Of a DNA stretch of 64,000 bases, positions 13,170 through 25,402 are shown in pieces (the stretch's first letter is position 1; each line of letters starts with the position of its first letter). Both the position numbers and the translations under genes were made by a program. The stretch is from Margaritifera margaritifera (lineage: Eukaryota > Mollusca > Bivalvia > Unionida > Margaritiferidae): contig JAQPZY010001695.1 of NCBI GenBank assembly GCA_029931535.1, positions 3,166,501 to 3,230,500 on the forward strand. Direction: 5' to 3'. Under the pieces are notes generated by a model. The model did no database searches, was not told where the DNA came from, and was given only the letters and a program-made list of their open reading frames with translations.

Positions 13170-13760
13170 GTATCGATTTCCTTTTCCATTGTCCTAACTC
13201 TGTCAAACAACGGAATGTTATTTGCAAAAATTTTCCGTGTTCAATTCAGTTTGAATGTCTCTTTGTTTACTTTATTTCGGTTTTAACCGTATCAACTCTA
13301 TCAATTAGGACGAGAGTCTTTTTATATACTTTAAGTCTGGAATGCATCTGTATATATTGTACATGTTCCAATTAATTTAAATTTTTTCTTGTTAATTTCA
13401 TCCTTTTGTATATATTTTTATATTTGCCCTTTAACAATAGCTCTTCAATATGTGTCCAGGTTAGTAAATAATGTTTGTATCAGACTCATTTTAATGTCCC
13501 ATTATTGAAATCTCGGTTACCGTTCCAACTGAAATTGTTTTCCAGAATGTTCTTGATTTTCTCCAAAGCATTCTCCAATAAATGCATCTCTGTGTTCATC
13601 TTCTACTGGCTATGTTGTATATGTTGCCAAAAATTAGGGAAATCGTCTCCTCTTTCTGTTACTGTTTGCAAGTCTTGTGCAGCAGTAGATACGGTTCTGA
13701 ATCTCTTTGTGAATAATTCATGTGCATCTTAAACTTTTTTCTCCGCTTCTAAATCTGTTT
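13170..13760 (-). pseudogene. Polinton Y coiled-coil protein remnant
   Basis: The same minus-strand composition and motif order as 4560-5190 and 31620-32100 (Lys/Glu/Asn-rich with Leu spacing). Frames are broken. Confidence 0.45.
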
Positions 13761-13959
13761 TTGTTGCTCTGAGATTTTGTTAGTTCTTTCAGTGCCATTC
13801 TGTTAAAAAGGTGATGATGTATTGTTAACTTGTTCCCTCCATATCTTGATATCTTTCAAATTGTTATCCTTCGGAGTCTTACCTATCTGAATAGCAATTC
13901 ATTTCTGCAAAAATATGTATATAAGCCGCATCAAAGTTTTCTTAATGTCCTTGAGCTCT

Positions 13960-14900
13960 GCAAAAAAATACGTTACAATCATACCATTAAAATCAATTAC
14001 TTTTCCATCTTCATCTCTGATGCTGACATTGAATCTGTCCATTGCACCCCTTTATAACTATTCATAATGGTCACTAACATTGTATGGAATAAAGTCACTA
14101 AAAAAATGTTTGTAACTAACAAAGATTGTAGCAAAGTTAAATAATTTCCATTTAAGTATTGTTTGTGTCATTGATCTGGTCGAGGAAACATGTGTAAGTT
14201 TTGGTTTTCAAAATGCCGCAAACTAGATCTGATTTAGTAGATGCTTGTATAGTTCTCTGGTTATTGAAACCTAGGAATCTAACAATTTGTTTTGTTATGC
14301 TTACTGTGAAATTGCCACTTGGAGTAATTTTGACCTTTGAAGTCTGTTCCAATATTCAGCATCAATAACATGAACGTTTCCTTCGCTGTCACCATTTACA
14401 GTCATTTCCTCTTTGACCTTATTAATGTACATATCCAGGTTGTAATAACCATCACGAATTAAAACAGTTGTTCATTCATTCTTCTTGTCTATGTAGTAAA
14501 CAATTATTTTTGAGTTCATCGGAAATAGTGTAATACCCAATAATAAAATATATACTCTGCTATGAAAAGAATAGTTTTCCATTTCTGATATCAAGTGAAT
14601 ATGAAACATTTCTTACTTTCTCAGGGAGTGAGACCATTCTATCAACCTCTCTTGGGCTATATTGTTCATTCAGTGAGTGACAATTTTGAAGAGCTAAAGT
14701 CCATTTTCTGTAGGTGAGTCAATTCTGAAATATGTGAAATAGTTAAAAGACTGAATTAATCGATGTCCATTATTGTCGGTGAACCAATTGTAAACTTCAA
14801 TACCTTTTTCAGCAGAATGATATAACGTAAGAGAAGCTTTATGTCACATGATAATTGTGTTGAAAATGGAATTATCAGCTTTACAATGTTTTCAGTGCCC
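13960..14900 (-). pseudogene. Polinton Y virion-type protein (GYYxxD...LGF...RDEDGKVIxFNG)
   Basis: In order on the minus strand: LREKVR-like text upstream, then RDGYYNLDMYINKVKEEM (about 14410-14465), KVKITPSGNFTVSITKQIV with RFLGFNNQ (about 14270-14335), and DRFNVSIRDEDGKVIDFNG (about 13985-14045). The series (pGYY, then x-L-G-F, then a final strand with D-x-x-G-x-x-x-x-F) matches a structural protein common in animal Polintons and their virus relatives. I take it as a minor virion protein by inference. Frameshifts divide the parts. Confidence 0.58.
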
Positions 14901-14929
14901 ATGTTTAATCATAGATCTACTGCCATTTT

Positions 14930-15400
14930 AAAAAGCTTTTTCTGGTATTGGAATGTACTTCGCACAGGTGGACGCTTTGTATCAGTGCTTCTTTGTTGTC
15001 TCTGAGCGATAAGTCTTGTCCCAAAATTACAATGCCTTTGTAAGATACTGACATGGTTGGAATTTGTTTATCTGTTTTGTTTGGTTGTTCACTGTTAATT
15101 CCAACATCTTTTACAAGAATATATTGTAGACTCAGGAAGAAGCAATTTTATTTTTAACCAAATCAACATTGTGTATAAAGAAAGCTACACCAACACCCTG
15201 TGTTGTTTGAGTGTGTTTCATTTCTTTCGCGTAGTATGAGTTCATCATCTTGTGCTGTGTTTTGCGCAGTCTTTGTCGCAAGAAGTTGAACATTATCAAC
15301 TTTTAAAGGTTCTAGATATTCTCAATTGGTTTCTTCCGTAAATGGCTCAACTTTACGGAACCCTGAAAGTGTCAGTGCATCATTTTGTTTGTCTGATCCT
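14930..15400 (-). pseudogene. Polinton Y gene remnant with the VDNVQLLATKT motif
   Basis: The minus strand carries KVDNVQLLATKTAQNTAQDD (about 15245-15305), then ILVKDVGINSEQPNKTDKQI. The right copy 39825-40255 has the same with a longer open frame. Family not recognised; likely a virion or membrane component given its place. Confidence 0.5.
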
Positions 15401-15514
15401 GATCAATAATGGACATGTTTCCACTGCACAAACACTATAATCACGATAGCAAGTGACAACAGGTCTAAAAATGCTAAAATGCTTTCACAAAAAGAAGATG
15501 GCTAACTTTATCAA

Positions 15515-16060
15515 TCAGTAAAACTTTATTCCAAAGTAAGTATCTAATCCTGTAATAGCAACTACTGTTACGACAACAAAGTAACCAGTAGATATTCTCC
15601 TACAAAAATGCTCCTCTATTTGATTTCTCAGCCATTTTGTTACAATATTTCCTATTGCATCATTTCTTTCTGATGTTTTGTTGAAATATATATTTTTGAA
15701 AGTTATCAAGCTATAATTCAGTGCTGACAGAGATAAACATAACTTAAATGAAATAATTCCGGTGAAGTATGCAGTTCAGTTCGATGTAATGTATTCATAT
15801 TCGAGTTTAATTTGTAAACTATCAAAGTTGTCGATTGGTAGAAATCTGCTGACCAATGATGTCACACTATAAATTGCAAAAAGTGACAATGATTTAGCAA
15901 CTATACAAAGATTTTATACATCTTCGTTTGTTTCTGGTCCATTTATTCAGCTCTTTTTCTGTCAGGGTTTTGACCGGTTAACTGTTTGTATGTTCCATTT
16001 GAAATAGATATGTTAAACTCCTTTTTGTGCTCTTCAATTCCATGATAAATTACTTTTGTT
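15515..16060 (-). pseudogene. Polinton Y small membrane protein remnant
   Basis: The best frame (15515-15709) reads FKNIYFNKTSERNDAIGNIV and ends with a hydrophobic helix (GYFVVVTVVAITG). Related sequence is at 40440-40960 and, in Polinton X, at 34860-35260 (FKDMYFKRPTEK). Conservation across two insertions shows it was a gene. Function unknown. Confidence 0.5.
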
Positions 16061-16128
16061 GTTTATAAATGCCAGTTATTTTTCTAGCTGTGACTCATCC
16101 ATTTCTTTGCTATTTAAATAATAGAAAA

Positions 16129-17545
16129 ATGGATGCTGTTGGTGAAGATTTTGAGGTGAAAGAATATGAAAATCCAGCACATGAAGATGATGATATGGTA
16201 GATGCACAAGTTCAAACAGATATTTGATGATGCTGTAAATCTTGCTTGTCGTTTTGAACATGAAAGTGCTAATGTTGAAGATATTAAACAAATCAAATTA
16301 AATTAAAAGAACTATTAATATATTCTGGTTATCTTGCAGGCCTCGACATGGACTTTGTAAACCAATATGCAAGACGTATGCATTGAGATAGAGATAGTGA
16401 AATGTATATTAAATGTAGGATCACCAAAAATGGTGGTACAAAACTGTTATCATTTTGTTCAATAGAGTGACAAGGTGGAGGATTCTAATTTACAAAAGAT
16501 ACAAACAGCGAGGGTCTATCACATAGACAGGAGATTAATTCTTCCACCCTAATACAACAATTTCGAGATAGCTTAAAACGACAGAAGAAATGCAACGTAA
16601 ATATCACCAATCCAATTACCTGAGGAAATAGAGATGAAAGATTTTAGTTATGCAAATCCACAGCTTAGCAAACAATTAAGGCAGTGGAAACTGGAAGAAA
16701 AGATGAATTGTTTTATCAAATACATAGATCACTATTATGCATGAAGATAAGGAACAAATTGTTGTAATGTTTCCTCTACAAATAGACCATGTTGTCCGAA
16801 TATTTACCCAGGAAGTAGAGAAATGGGGGATATAAAACAACTATTGTCATTGGACGCTGAAAAATAAAAGTATAGAACTCGAACATTGTTACGAACAGAT
16901 AAAACAATTAAAGGAAGTATTGAAAAACAACCAGATGATAATAAAAAAACGTGTGCTACAGAATGAAGTAGACACAGTTAAAATTACGAGGTCAGAAATA
17001 GTCTGAAAATAGAAAGAAGTTGAAAATATTTACAAGTCCAGGATGGATGAAATACAGAAATGATCAGTAGAAAACTTCATCAAGAGGAGAGACTGGAACT
17101 CTCATTAAAAGAGAGAGATATAATAATAGCTGATACAGATACAGTGATAGCAATAACACTATCAACAGCTGCAATATAGGTAGGAAATTTGGTAAGAAGA
17201 AATATAACTGGTGATATAAGTCCTTCCGCCTCAATCTCCTGCTCCAGCGGATAATTTTGTGACAAGTCAAAAATGGATTGAAAAATGTAGCCGATTATTT
17301 TCTTGGTTTAGCCAGAAAAGCGGCGTCAACATTGCCTGGAATTATTGGTGCGTGATAAGATGTTGATTCAAGAGTGCTGGACAAATTATTTCTTTCCTTG
17401 CTGAGCGTGTCATTTTATTTGTTGTGACATTAGTAGTTTTATTATTTTCATTATTGATCAATGGTGTAAACAAAGCATATAGAAAATTAACAGGTTCTTA
17501 AACTAATTTGAAAACTAAACTCAAGCAGCTGTGGAAACGATTAGC
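16129..17545 (+). pseudogene. Polinton Y coiled-coil and membrane protein (PGIIGA...FKSAGQ)
   Basis: It starts MDAVGEDFEVKEYENPAHED and runs through a Lys/Glu/Gln-rich middle with many stops. Near 17265-17480 is a conserved end: GLKNVADYFLGLARKAA, TLPGIIGA, then FKSAGQIISFLAERVILFVV followed by more hydrophobic residues. The pair P-G-x-I-G and F-K-x-A-G-Q-x-I-x-F-L before a membrane helix is typical of a protein found in animal Polintons. The right copy (41142-41350) stops at a (TA)n tract. Confidence 0.6.
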
Positions 17546-17567
17546 GTCAAAATAAATGATTGTTTGT

Positions 17568-18131
17568 TTATTCTATAGTGAGACTTTGCGCTCCACTCTC
17601 GATATCGTATTTGTTGTTTATGAATTTTTCCACGCGTACATCATGATTGCCATGTGTTATAGTGTCAGATACAGCGTGTTCTGGAGACACAATAGACTTG
17701 GAAGAACTGACAGTGGGAACGGCAGAGACTGTGCAAAGCAGATTGTCGTTGTCTCGAGGAGATACCAGGGGTTCAGCGAAGCCGGACATGCCCTGCTGCA
17801 CAGAAACACCGTCACCGGACTCGAGGTGTTCCAGATGAATATCATGATCACAGTCCTTCGTCTCTACATAATTTTTACCATCGTTGTCTTCATTTTTGTC
17901 CTCGAGAATTTTTAATCGTATTGTCACCGATTGTTTACCAACCATTGGAATACAGCTCTTTGTTACATCGGTAGTGATGTTAGGGTTTAAACCTAGTTTA
18001 AATGAATTACTGGAGTTCTGTACTTTGTTGTTGTATCCAACAATACTTGCCATTTTCATTACCAAGCCACTTTTGAAGCTGTTATGTATTGTTGGAAATT
18101 TATCATGATGCGTTTGTATGTGACCTATCAT
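17568..18131 (-). CDS. 187-codon ORF of unknown function
   Basis: The longest clean frame in the window, ATG to stop without a break, in a region where all else is decayed. The product is hydrophilic and acidic, Asp/Asn/Ser-rich, with a KILEDKNEDNDGKN stretch and a Ser/Val-rich TVSAVPTVSSSKS stretch; no signal peptide or membrane helix. The base composition is less AT-rich than its surroundings. It lies in the 16290-18860 block that the right duplicate lacks. It could be the end of a Polinton gene, a fragment of another insertion, or an unprocessed exon. I do not recognise it. Confidence 0.35.
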   Translation of the reverse strand: MIGHIQTHHDKFPTIHNSFKSGLVMKMASIVGYNNKVQNSSNSFKLGLNPNITTDVTKSCIPMVGKQSVTIRLKILEDKNEDNDGKNYVETKDCDHDIHLEHLESGDGVSVQQGMSGFAEPLVSPRDNDNLLCTVSAVPTVSSSKSIVSPEHAVSDTITHGNHDVRVEKFINNKYDIESGAQSLTIE

Positions 18132-18860
18132 TGCTCGCCTATAATTAACACCTCCAGTAGCATTTTAATAGTCTCTGTTATTGTCAAAACAGACTGTGTA
18201 AGTATATCATCTGTTTTGAACCTGTGAGCCTAAATTATAAATTGTATAAGACCTTATGGCTTGAGATTGCTGATTTTATGTTAAATTTTTAAAAAATGTT
18301 ATTGGTATCACCTCTCTGAAAACCGACGAGTTTATTACAATATAGCCTTGCGCCATTATGTATGTTGTATATTATATTTAATACAATTTTTGTGCTCGCA
18401 CTAAATGTATAGTCAAGCTGCTTCTTAAATAACCAGTCTCATTGGTCTCATCTGGTATTTGTTCATTCCATTTCGTTTCGAGATTGGTTCAGTACCACGA
18501 TTTTATTATTTTGTTATCTCCACCTATTGCAATATTAACATGTTATTAACAAGATCATAGTGGCTACACTTGTGAGAGAGAGACAGAGAGTTGTAATTTG
18601 ATATTAATTATTGAAACATGTATTATTGTTTTATTGATCTTACTGATTAGTAGTACGGGTTTTGCCCAGCTCTCTTTCACTCACACACTCTCTCTCTCTC
18701 TCACTACTGGTGGGGAATACTATTTCAATTACGAAACTAAACATTTAACATTCATGACGTTATCAAGAATGATAAACGTCGACTTTCCGTATTTCATGAC
18801 TTACAAGTTTCGTCTTACTTAAAGCAAAGTATTATATACTGGGCAGTTGTGAACACACCA
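18132..18860. other. No gene seen; short AG and CT runs
   Basis: No supported coding feature. Short CTCTCTCT and GAGAGAGA tracts are present. Confidence 0.4.
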
Positions 18861-18863
18861 TTG

Positions 18864-18979
<116 letters not shown>

Positions 18980-19483
18980 CTGAACAATACAAACGATAAC
19001 CATGACACAATCCTTTGGGATAATGTGAATGTCTTTTGTAATACTATACATTTATTTGATTATGTTAGCTGTATCAAAATCCACACTTTAGGCGGAAAGC
19101 TAGCTGCATACTATAACCTCATTATCGAGGAACCTTAAACTTCAGACCTTAAAAAAGGCATAATTTTTCAAAAAGGAGAAAACTTATTTTACATTATTTC
19201 AATAAAATGAGCGGGTAAACGTGACTCTTTTTGCATTGATAGAAACAAAACAATAAATAAATAACTAAACAAATCACAAGTAGGAAAAAGTATGTGCCGT
19301 ATTTCATGTAGAGCAATGTCTATAAAGACCTCTGCAAACCGGTTGGTTGATTTAAATTGGGGCTACTTTCAAAAAGGAGTACTGCGATTTTCTTTATGCT
19401 TTGAGGCAACTGAAATATCAAAATAAAAGTATAATATATATCTATCTAACTGTCTTTCCCTGTCTATCTCGTTCTCTATATCT

Positions 19484-19486
<3 letters not shown>

Positions 19487-19546
<60 letters not shown>

Positions 19547-19562
19547 TGTATATTTATATATA
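19487..19562. repeat. (TA)n microsatellite
   Basis: TA tract with a degenerate end; paired with the TA/TG tract at 41715-41808. Confidence 0.93.
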
Positions 19563-19689
19563 GTACAATGCCATATAATTGATGACCTAAATTGTTATTT
19601 CTCCTTTGTTTCGAGTTAATGGTCGCCTGGCATTTTATCCATTCCTTGCTCTTCTCGATGTACACACACTATCTGTATGTTAGGCATGG

Positions 19690-19870
19690 CAGTAGCCACG
19701 GTTACTTAGTGATTAGTGTGCCGGACTCGCGACCAAAAGGAAAGGAATTCAAATCCTGCACATACCAGGCTTTGTTAGCCGCCGTCGTGTGTCTTTGAGG
19801 AAGAAACAGTACTCCAATTGCTTGGCCATGATATCACCATAGATGTGTTGATGTTCCCTTTAATACCAAT
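19690..19870 (+). mobile_element. tRNA-derived SINE, left copy
   Basis: It has a box-A-like TTAGTGATTAGTGTGCCGG and a box-B-like GGAATTCAAATCC at pol III spacing, then a body with GCCGTCGTGTGTCTTTGAGG and AAACAGTACTCCAATTG. The orthologous copy is at 42690-42870. Confidence 0.6.
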
Positions 19871-20380
19871 CAATTAGTTACTGAATTATAGAGAGAAGAC
19901 TATTTGTGTTTCGCACATAAAACCCAAGCTTACATTTATCTCACTTTCTTTTTTTATGCTCTTTGATTTCACCACTGATGCAACAACCTTGGCCAATTTG
20001 GGGTAGCGTCTCGGCGTAATATGTCTTTAAATACTGTGTTCACAATATAAGTATGCAACACAATGCCAGCAGTATTGGAACTATAGTATGTTGAAGCAAA
20101 GTACTATTACCAAATACTTAATTCTCTAATATAACAGTATCTGACAAGACAATTTTTAAAAAACTCGGGCAGTGACTAGATTGTTTTATCAAAATTATAA
20201 GCACAAATCTTCATTATTTGTCTATCTTTTAAATAATTGAATAAATTGGACCTCAAGAACAAGGTAATAATTAGAAAAGACACACCAAAAACATTTTGAT
20301 AATTTTAAATTTTAATCTTTCTGCCAAAAGCAAAATGTATTAAAAATTTTTAAAAATGAAGTATTAGTGTAAATTATTAT

Positions 20381-20449
20381 CATGGAAAATTCTCATTGAA
20401 TTCTTATCCTCATTTTTCCAGTTGCACAATCCTTCGTCAAAGTTGTTGA
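20381..20449 (-). pseudogene. Dead copy of the MAM 2 N-terminal exon
   Basis: 69 nt align with the intact exon at 43380-43448. The acceptor (TTTACAG) is kept, but the first Cys is Asn (NNFDEGLCNW), the second Trp is Ser, and the donor GT is AT. The result could not fold as a MAM domain. Confidence 0.78.
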
Positions 20450-20452
20450 CTG

Positions 20453-20480
20453 TAAAAAAAAAACAAAAAAAAAAAAAAAA
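20453..20480. repeat. A-rich tract beside the dead MAM exon
   Basis: A-rich run on the plus strand, i.e. the T-rich acceptor tract of 20381-20449 on minus, expanded relative to the right copy. Confidence 0.7.
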
Positions 20481-20688
20481 CAAACAAATTGGATACGTTG
20501 TCATAAACTATATATTTGCCTAGTGGTAATGAACGGGATTGGTGTACCTTAAATACCTACCTCCAACAAAAAAAAAAAACATTGCATATTATCCATTGCT
20601 TCAATAACCTTAACTTAATGAACAAACTGAACACACAAAAAAAATGACAACGAACTGTGGAACTGTGGAAGACTGGTTTTTAACAAAC

Positions 20689-20690
<2 letters not shown>

Positions 20691-20769
<79 letters not shown>

Positions 20770-20770
20770 A
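20691..20770. repeat. (TA)n microsatellite
   Basis: TA tract with one AA interruption. Confidence 0.95.
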
Positions 20771-21329
20771 CAAAACCTGAACAAACACAAAACACAAAAA
20801 ACGTAACTAATATACGGAATCTACATGATGTTAACTGTAGATATTTACACAGACAATACAATGAAATAAGAAATAAGACGAGCAAGGATTAACGAGGTTG
20901 AACGTTGCTACTTTTTAGTGCTCGTACGGCGGAAATGGTTAGAAAAAAGACCCAAATTGCGGATGTCTGTAAGTAGACCAGCAATGAAACCTTTGCGCCA
21001 TCTATAATTGTCCAGTGATATATCTTCTCCCGGATCTAATATTTTGTTGAACTGGCGGTTTCTTAAAACTTGCAGAAGTGATATTCTAAAGAAGGATTAC
21101 ATAATTAAGTTGGCACTAATTAACAGCAAAAAAGCGCTTTTAAGTTCATTTATATATGTTTTTTTTATTTTATATTTTTTACAGAAAAAAGTGGGTTTAA
21201 GAAAGCGAAATGGCAGCAAAATGTGATTTTTGTAACGTGTAAATTCTTTGTTACCTATGTACGCAAAAATAACCGCTTGGATTTTTCTTGATTTAAGCAG
21301 CTTGGTTTGAGTGTTCGCAGCCGGCGAAT

Positions 21330-21653
21330 CTAATAGGTTTCCTTCGACTTCGTATTTTCTGTGTTCCAATTTGAGTTATGGGCGATTCCAGTCAGGATTA
21401 CATCACTGAAAGTATGGCCAGGAGAAGAGAAATGTTCCGCCCTTGTGCTCCTTTCCACTTTATTGGGTTGCCAGTATAATCTGTGAAGATTCATTCTAAT
21501 ATTTAGTTTCTGCATTTCTCCAACATATTGGGTGCTGCATACCTTGCATGTGATGAGATAGATCACATTTTCTGTGTTGCATGTTATAGTATGGTTGTGA
21601 ATATTAAACTTTTCATTTGTGACTCTGCTGGAAAATGTGTTTGTTTCCTTCAC
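21330..21653 (-). pseudogene. Penelope GIY-YIG endonuclease part
   Basis: NVIYLITCKVCSTQYVGE matches the GIY-YIG core; here the classical GIY reads VIY and YIG reads YVG, as usual in this family. RMNLHRLYWQ and AEHFSSPGH follow. The conserved N-terminal zinc-type Cys pair (CKVC) is kept. Confidence 0.85.
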
Positions 21654-21917
21654 GTGTTGGCGCGTCTTGCATTTTTTGGTTCCACAAGGCTTAAAATTCC
21701 CATCAATTTAGTTATTTGAGGGAGTCTATAAATTTGCCCTGACTAACATGTCTCTCAAATTTTTAGATCTACGGAATGCTACAATTGGTTTGTGTGGAAA
21801 GATCAATTTAAGCGGTGTACACGATTCAGTGGTTGGCCAATGTTTGTGAATGATGCGACCTACTTGTGGGTTCTCTGGGTGGAACGTGAGGATATATGGT
21901 GTTCTTGCCACGTTTTA

Positions 21918-22319
21918 TTAACCCTTGTATTTTAAGAGGTCAGCAGGGTTTGTTTGCTTGGCTCTTTGTATCGCTTCCACTATTATATCTTTGTTGTAGC
22001 CCCTCTTTGACAGATGTTGTGTTAGCTCTCTGCACCTCTCATCGAAATGTATGTCATCAGAGCACATTCTCCTAATTCTAAGTGATTGACTGTAGTATAT
22101 GTTTTGGGTGCAGTGCCTTGGTTGGCGGCTGGACGGAAGAAGGTACTGATGTTTGTCAGTCGATTTGGAATAAATGTCTATATGGAGTGTGTTATTGACA
22201 ATTTTAGTTTTTTTTGCATCCAAAAATATATGATTGATGTTCGAAATTTCGGCAGTGAATTTGATCGAACGGTGGAAAGTATTGATCTGCATGATGAATT
22301 TCGAGCTTTTCCCTCCCAT
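21918..22319 (-). pseudogene. Penelope RT C-terminal part
   Basis: A continuous 133-codon frame covering the RT region after the catalytic motif: IKFTAEISNINHIFLDA (the F-L-D motif), the IYSKSTDKHQYL motif and the RRMCSDDIHFDERC segment. Confidence 0.85.
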
Positions 22320-22360
22320 CTTTCCATATCATTTCTAAATCATCAACGAAACTAATTCAT

Positions 22361-25180
22361 CATATAATCAGTCTGTGTTTGTATAATTATTGATTCTACA
22401 TGCGATCATAGCTACACGTGCTTATCTATCTCTTAGTGATAATGTTTCTATCAGTTATAAGAAACACAGATAATGTACATTTTGTATCACAGTTAAAGCC
22501 TATACTAATACAATCTACAGTATGATCTGTGTTTCATAAGAAAGGAAATATATTTTTCCTAAGAATCATCAGTTTGTTTAAAACCCCACCACTCTCACGG
22601 TCAGCTATATGTTTAGGTCTTTAAATCTAACCTGCTTATCTAGCGTGGCAGTTACGTACGTGTTTTGTTTGTTGAAGTTTATCTTTATTTCACACATTCC
22701 CGAGATATTTGACAGAATAGGCAAGAGGCAATTTTATTGGTCACTGTCCTTCACAAATAAAGATGAGAACCGGAAAAGAATAATGAACGTCCAAGGAGGG
22801 GTTATCTTGTACAAAATCTGTGCCCGAAGGAGGGACAATGTATACTTATAAAAAGAAAGAAAATCGAAACGTGTGTACCCAATCAGTTCAGAAAAATTTA
22901 ACCAAAAGTATTTAGGGCACAAATATGTAACTTCTATCTTTCCGTTTTGTTTCGTTTTTATGACTCTACTCGTGCAGTTTATTAACCTTGTAGATATTTT
23001 TTCTTTCATACAGAGGTTTTAAAAAAATGCCACATTATCAGTTGAGGTTTGTTCGCTGTTTTTGGCGAATTTCAGCATAATCATTAACGTATCTTTGTTT
23101 TATTTATATTTTACAAGAGAACAATTATCGTATGTGTAAACCATAACCATGTGTTGCCTTTAAAATATGTTGCATCATGTGTTTGTACATTGTGTGTGTT
23201 GAGACAGACAGACAGAGAGGGGGGAGGAGGGAGAGATGGAGAGAGGTCTGAAGTTAATTTCGACCACTGGTTTAAAAAAAGGGAATTTCCTGAACATTCT
23301 GTCTTGCGACAAGTCTTTTGTCATAGTAGAGATATAGAACCTGTTTCATATCATACCCAAAATTGTTGTTGATTTAGGCACTGGGTGTTGATGTTGTTGT
23401 TGTTGACGACGACGATGATGATGATGATGATTGTTATAATAATGATAACTTCAACTTTCCCAACGGGCGAACGACTAGTCCAACATCATCTTATCAAGCT
23501 CGGGCTTATCTAAAATGTCCACAATAAAGATATAAATTTCAAGCCATTTTCGTATGCATGTACTTGTGGAAACGTCTCTTGTTTGCTTTAATATGTGCGT
23601 GTTTGTGTGTATGTTGGGAGGTTGTGTGTGTCACGATATGTTTGCGAGAGAGAGAGAGAGACTTTTGTATCCATTCCAAGGAATAACATTTATTATTTGA
23701 CTGCCTTCAACTCTTTCAGTTGTTCCTTTTTAAGGTATATTCGTTTTTCTTCCCCTATTTCCGAACTGTACATGTAACATGTAACTATAGCAGCCTGTAA
23801 GAAAGAGATTGCGGTTGATTTTTTTAAGACTAAGAGAGACATGAAGCAGGACTAGGATAAATCTGCACTATCTAAAATTGTATTGCAAATAATATATAGC
23901 CCTAACTTTGAGTAAAACTTTTACAAACAAGGAGAGAGAGAGACAGAGACAGAGAGAGTCCGATATAAAGGTTGTACGGTATATCAAATCAAGTAAAATT
24001 ATGAAGAAACTGTAATAGTAAAAGTGTTCATGCAAAGAATCACATAATAATAGTAGTGCGAGCAGAAAGGTAGAATTCAGTTGCCATATTTACTGCCATT
24101 TTTAATTTTTCTCTCAAGTTTCATAGACCTCTATCAAATTCTACTTGAAGATTCTCCAGGCTTAATAATATCGGGGCAACATTACAATTCAATGATACAG
24201 AATGTTTTATGTATGTGTTTTGGGGTCTAATTTCATTTTTGGTGCTCCGATTTTGGATAATATAAATGGTTTTCATAATCGTTTCCGGCGTTCTGAGGGT
24301 GTCCATTTCTGGATCATTATAGTTTTTTGGTTATAATTCTCATGAAGGGGGAAGAAGTCTTAGGGGGAAGAAGGCTTAGATGCCCAAAACAGCTTGTCAT
24401 TACTACATAATATTGCATCTTGTCATTACTACATAATATTGCATAATTAGACAATTTGCAGCTGTAATAATGTGCGTCGTTTTGAAACGTCATTTGGATT
24501 TAATACAATCGATTGTTGCTTGCCGATTTATCATGCTTGTGGATCCTAAGTGACTGTTCCCTGCTAAGAGGAGATTAAAAAGAAGTTATGTCACTACATG
24601 CTCTCAAATATGCGAGTTGACATTGAAAGAAAACGCTAATATTCTATTGTGAAGTTGATTAAAAAAGGCACGCAGTATTTTATGTTCTGCAAATGAGTGC
24701 GGCTGTTTTTCCACTGAGTCATAGTTTTTGTCTCATATCAAAGACGTAGTTTTCTTCCACCAAATAACATTAGAAATATCAACAAACAGAATGAGCAAAA
24801 CATTTTTCCAGTTAAGAGGTGAGACCAATTTGTCTGGCTGAAGCAAAAATCCAAACCTCCCCCTCCAACACTCATACAGCTGAAGACACAATTATTGGTA
24901 GACTGATTGAAGGGAATAAATATAAAACACGGTTTTATTTTTAAAAGATCGGCCTTCGCAAAGAAAGAAAGAAAACATAGCACTGAACCATTTGACTTTA
25001 CCTTCGTATCCAGACCTTTCCTCAGAGTAGTCATTGTGCGGTTTGTGTAATAATGATGATAAATGATATCAAAATCAACATGAGTGCATTTTTCTGCCTT
25101 AAACTTACGGGCGAATGTTAGACTCAGGCTATGGTGTACATATGCTTGGATATGTGTCTACATTCTCTTTTCTTTGTCAT
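22361..25180. other. No gene seen
   Basis: Downstream intergenic DNA between the dead copy and the receptor gene. It contains short GAGAGA tracts (about 23210-23240, 23646-23662, 23932-23958), a GTT/GAC/GAT trinucleotide run at about 23388-23440, and a direct repeat CTTGTCATTACTACATAATA at about 24391 and 24419. Confidence 0.5.
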
Positions 25181-25184
25181 GTAT

Positions 25185-25402
25185 ATGTTGTATTCTCAGA
25201 TAATTTTGAAACTATTATTATTTTTTATGAACTAACATTGTAAGAAAAAAGTAAGATAAGATACTTAAGCAAGATTTATAATGGTTGTGTTGTATATATT
25301 ATGCTGCATGCTTAGATAATTTTAAAACTAATAATAATGAATGAACAGCAATTGTAAAAATATTTTAGACAAAATACTTAATCAGGATCTATAATGGTTG
25401 TT
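25185..25402. repeat. Tandem duplication, unit about 120 bp
   Basis: CTCAGATAATTTTGAAACTA ... TTATAATGGTTGTGTT near 25195-25292 recurs as CTTAGATAATTTTAAAACTA ... CTATAATGGTTGTTTT near 25311-25405, diverged. Confidence 0.6.

Larger units (their letters stand above)
20900..22360 (-). mobile_element. Penelope-like retroelement, 5'-truncated
   Basis: It starts inside the reverse transcriptase at FVDDLEMIWKDG (about 22338-22355), the catalytic [YF]VDD motif. It goes on with KIVNNTLHIDIYSK and DKHQYLLPSS (about 22130-22200), SQSLRIRRMCSDDIHFDERC and KRGYNKDIIVEAIQRAK (about 21940-22090), then the linker, then the GIY-YIG endonuclease NVIYLITCKVCSTQYVGE (about 21520-21575) and WIRRLRTLKP-like text. 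This order, RT then GIY-YIG, is specific to Penelope-like elements. Stops and frameshifts make it inactive. Truncation inside the RT is typical of target-primed insertion. Confidence 0.88.
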
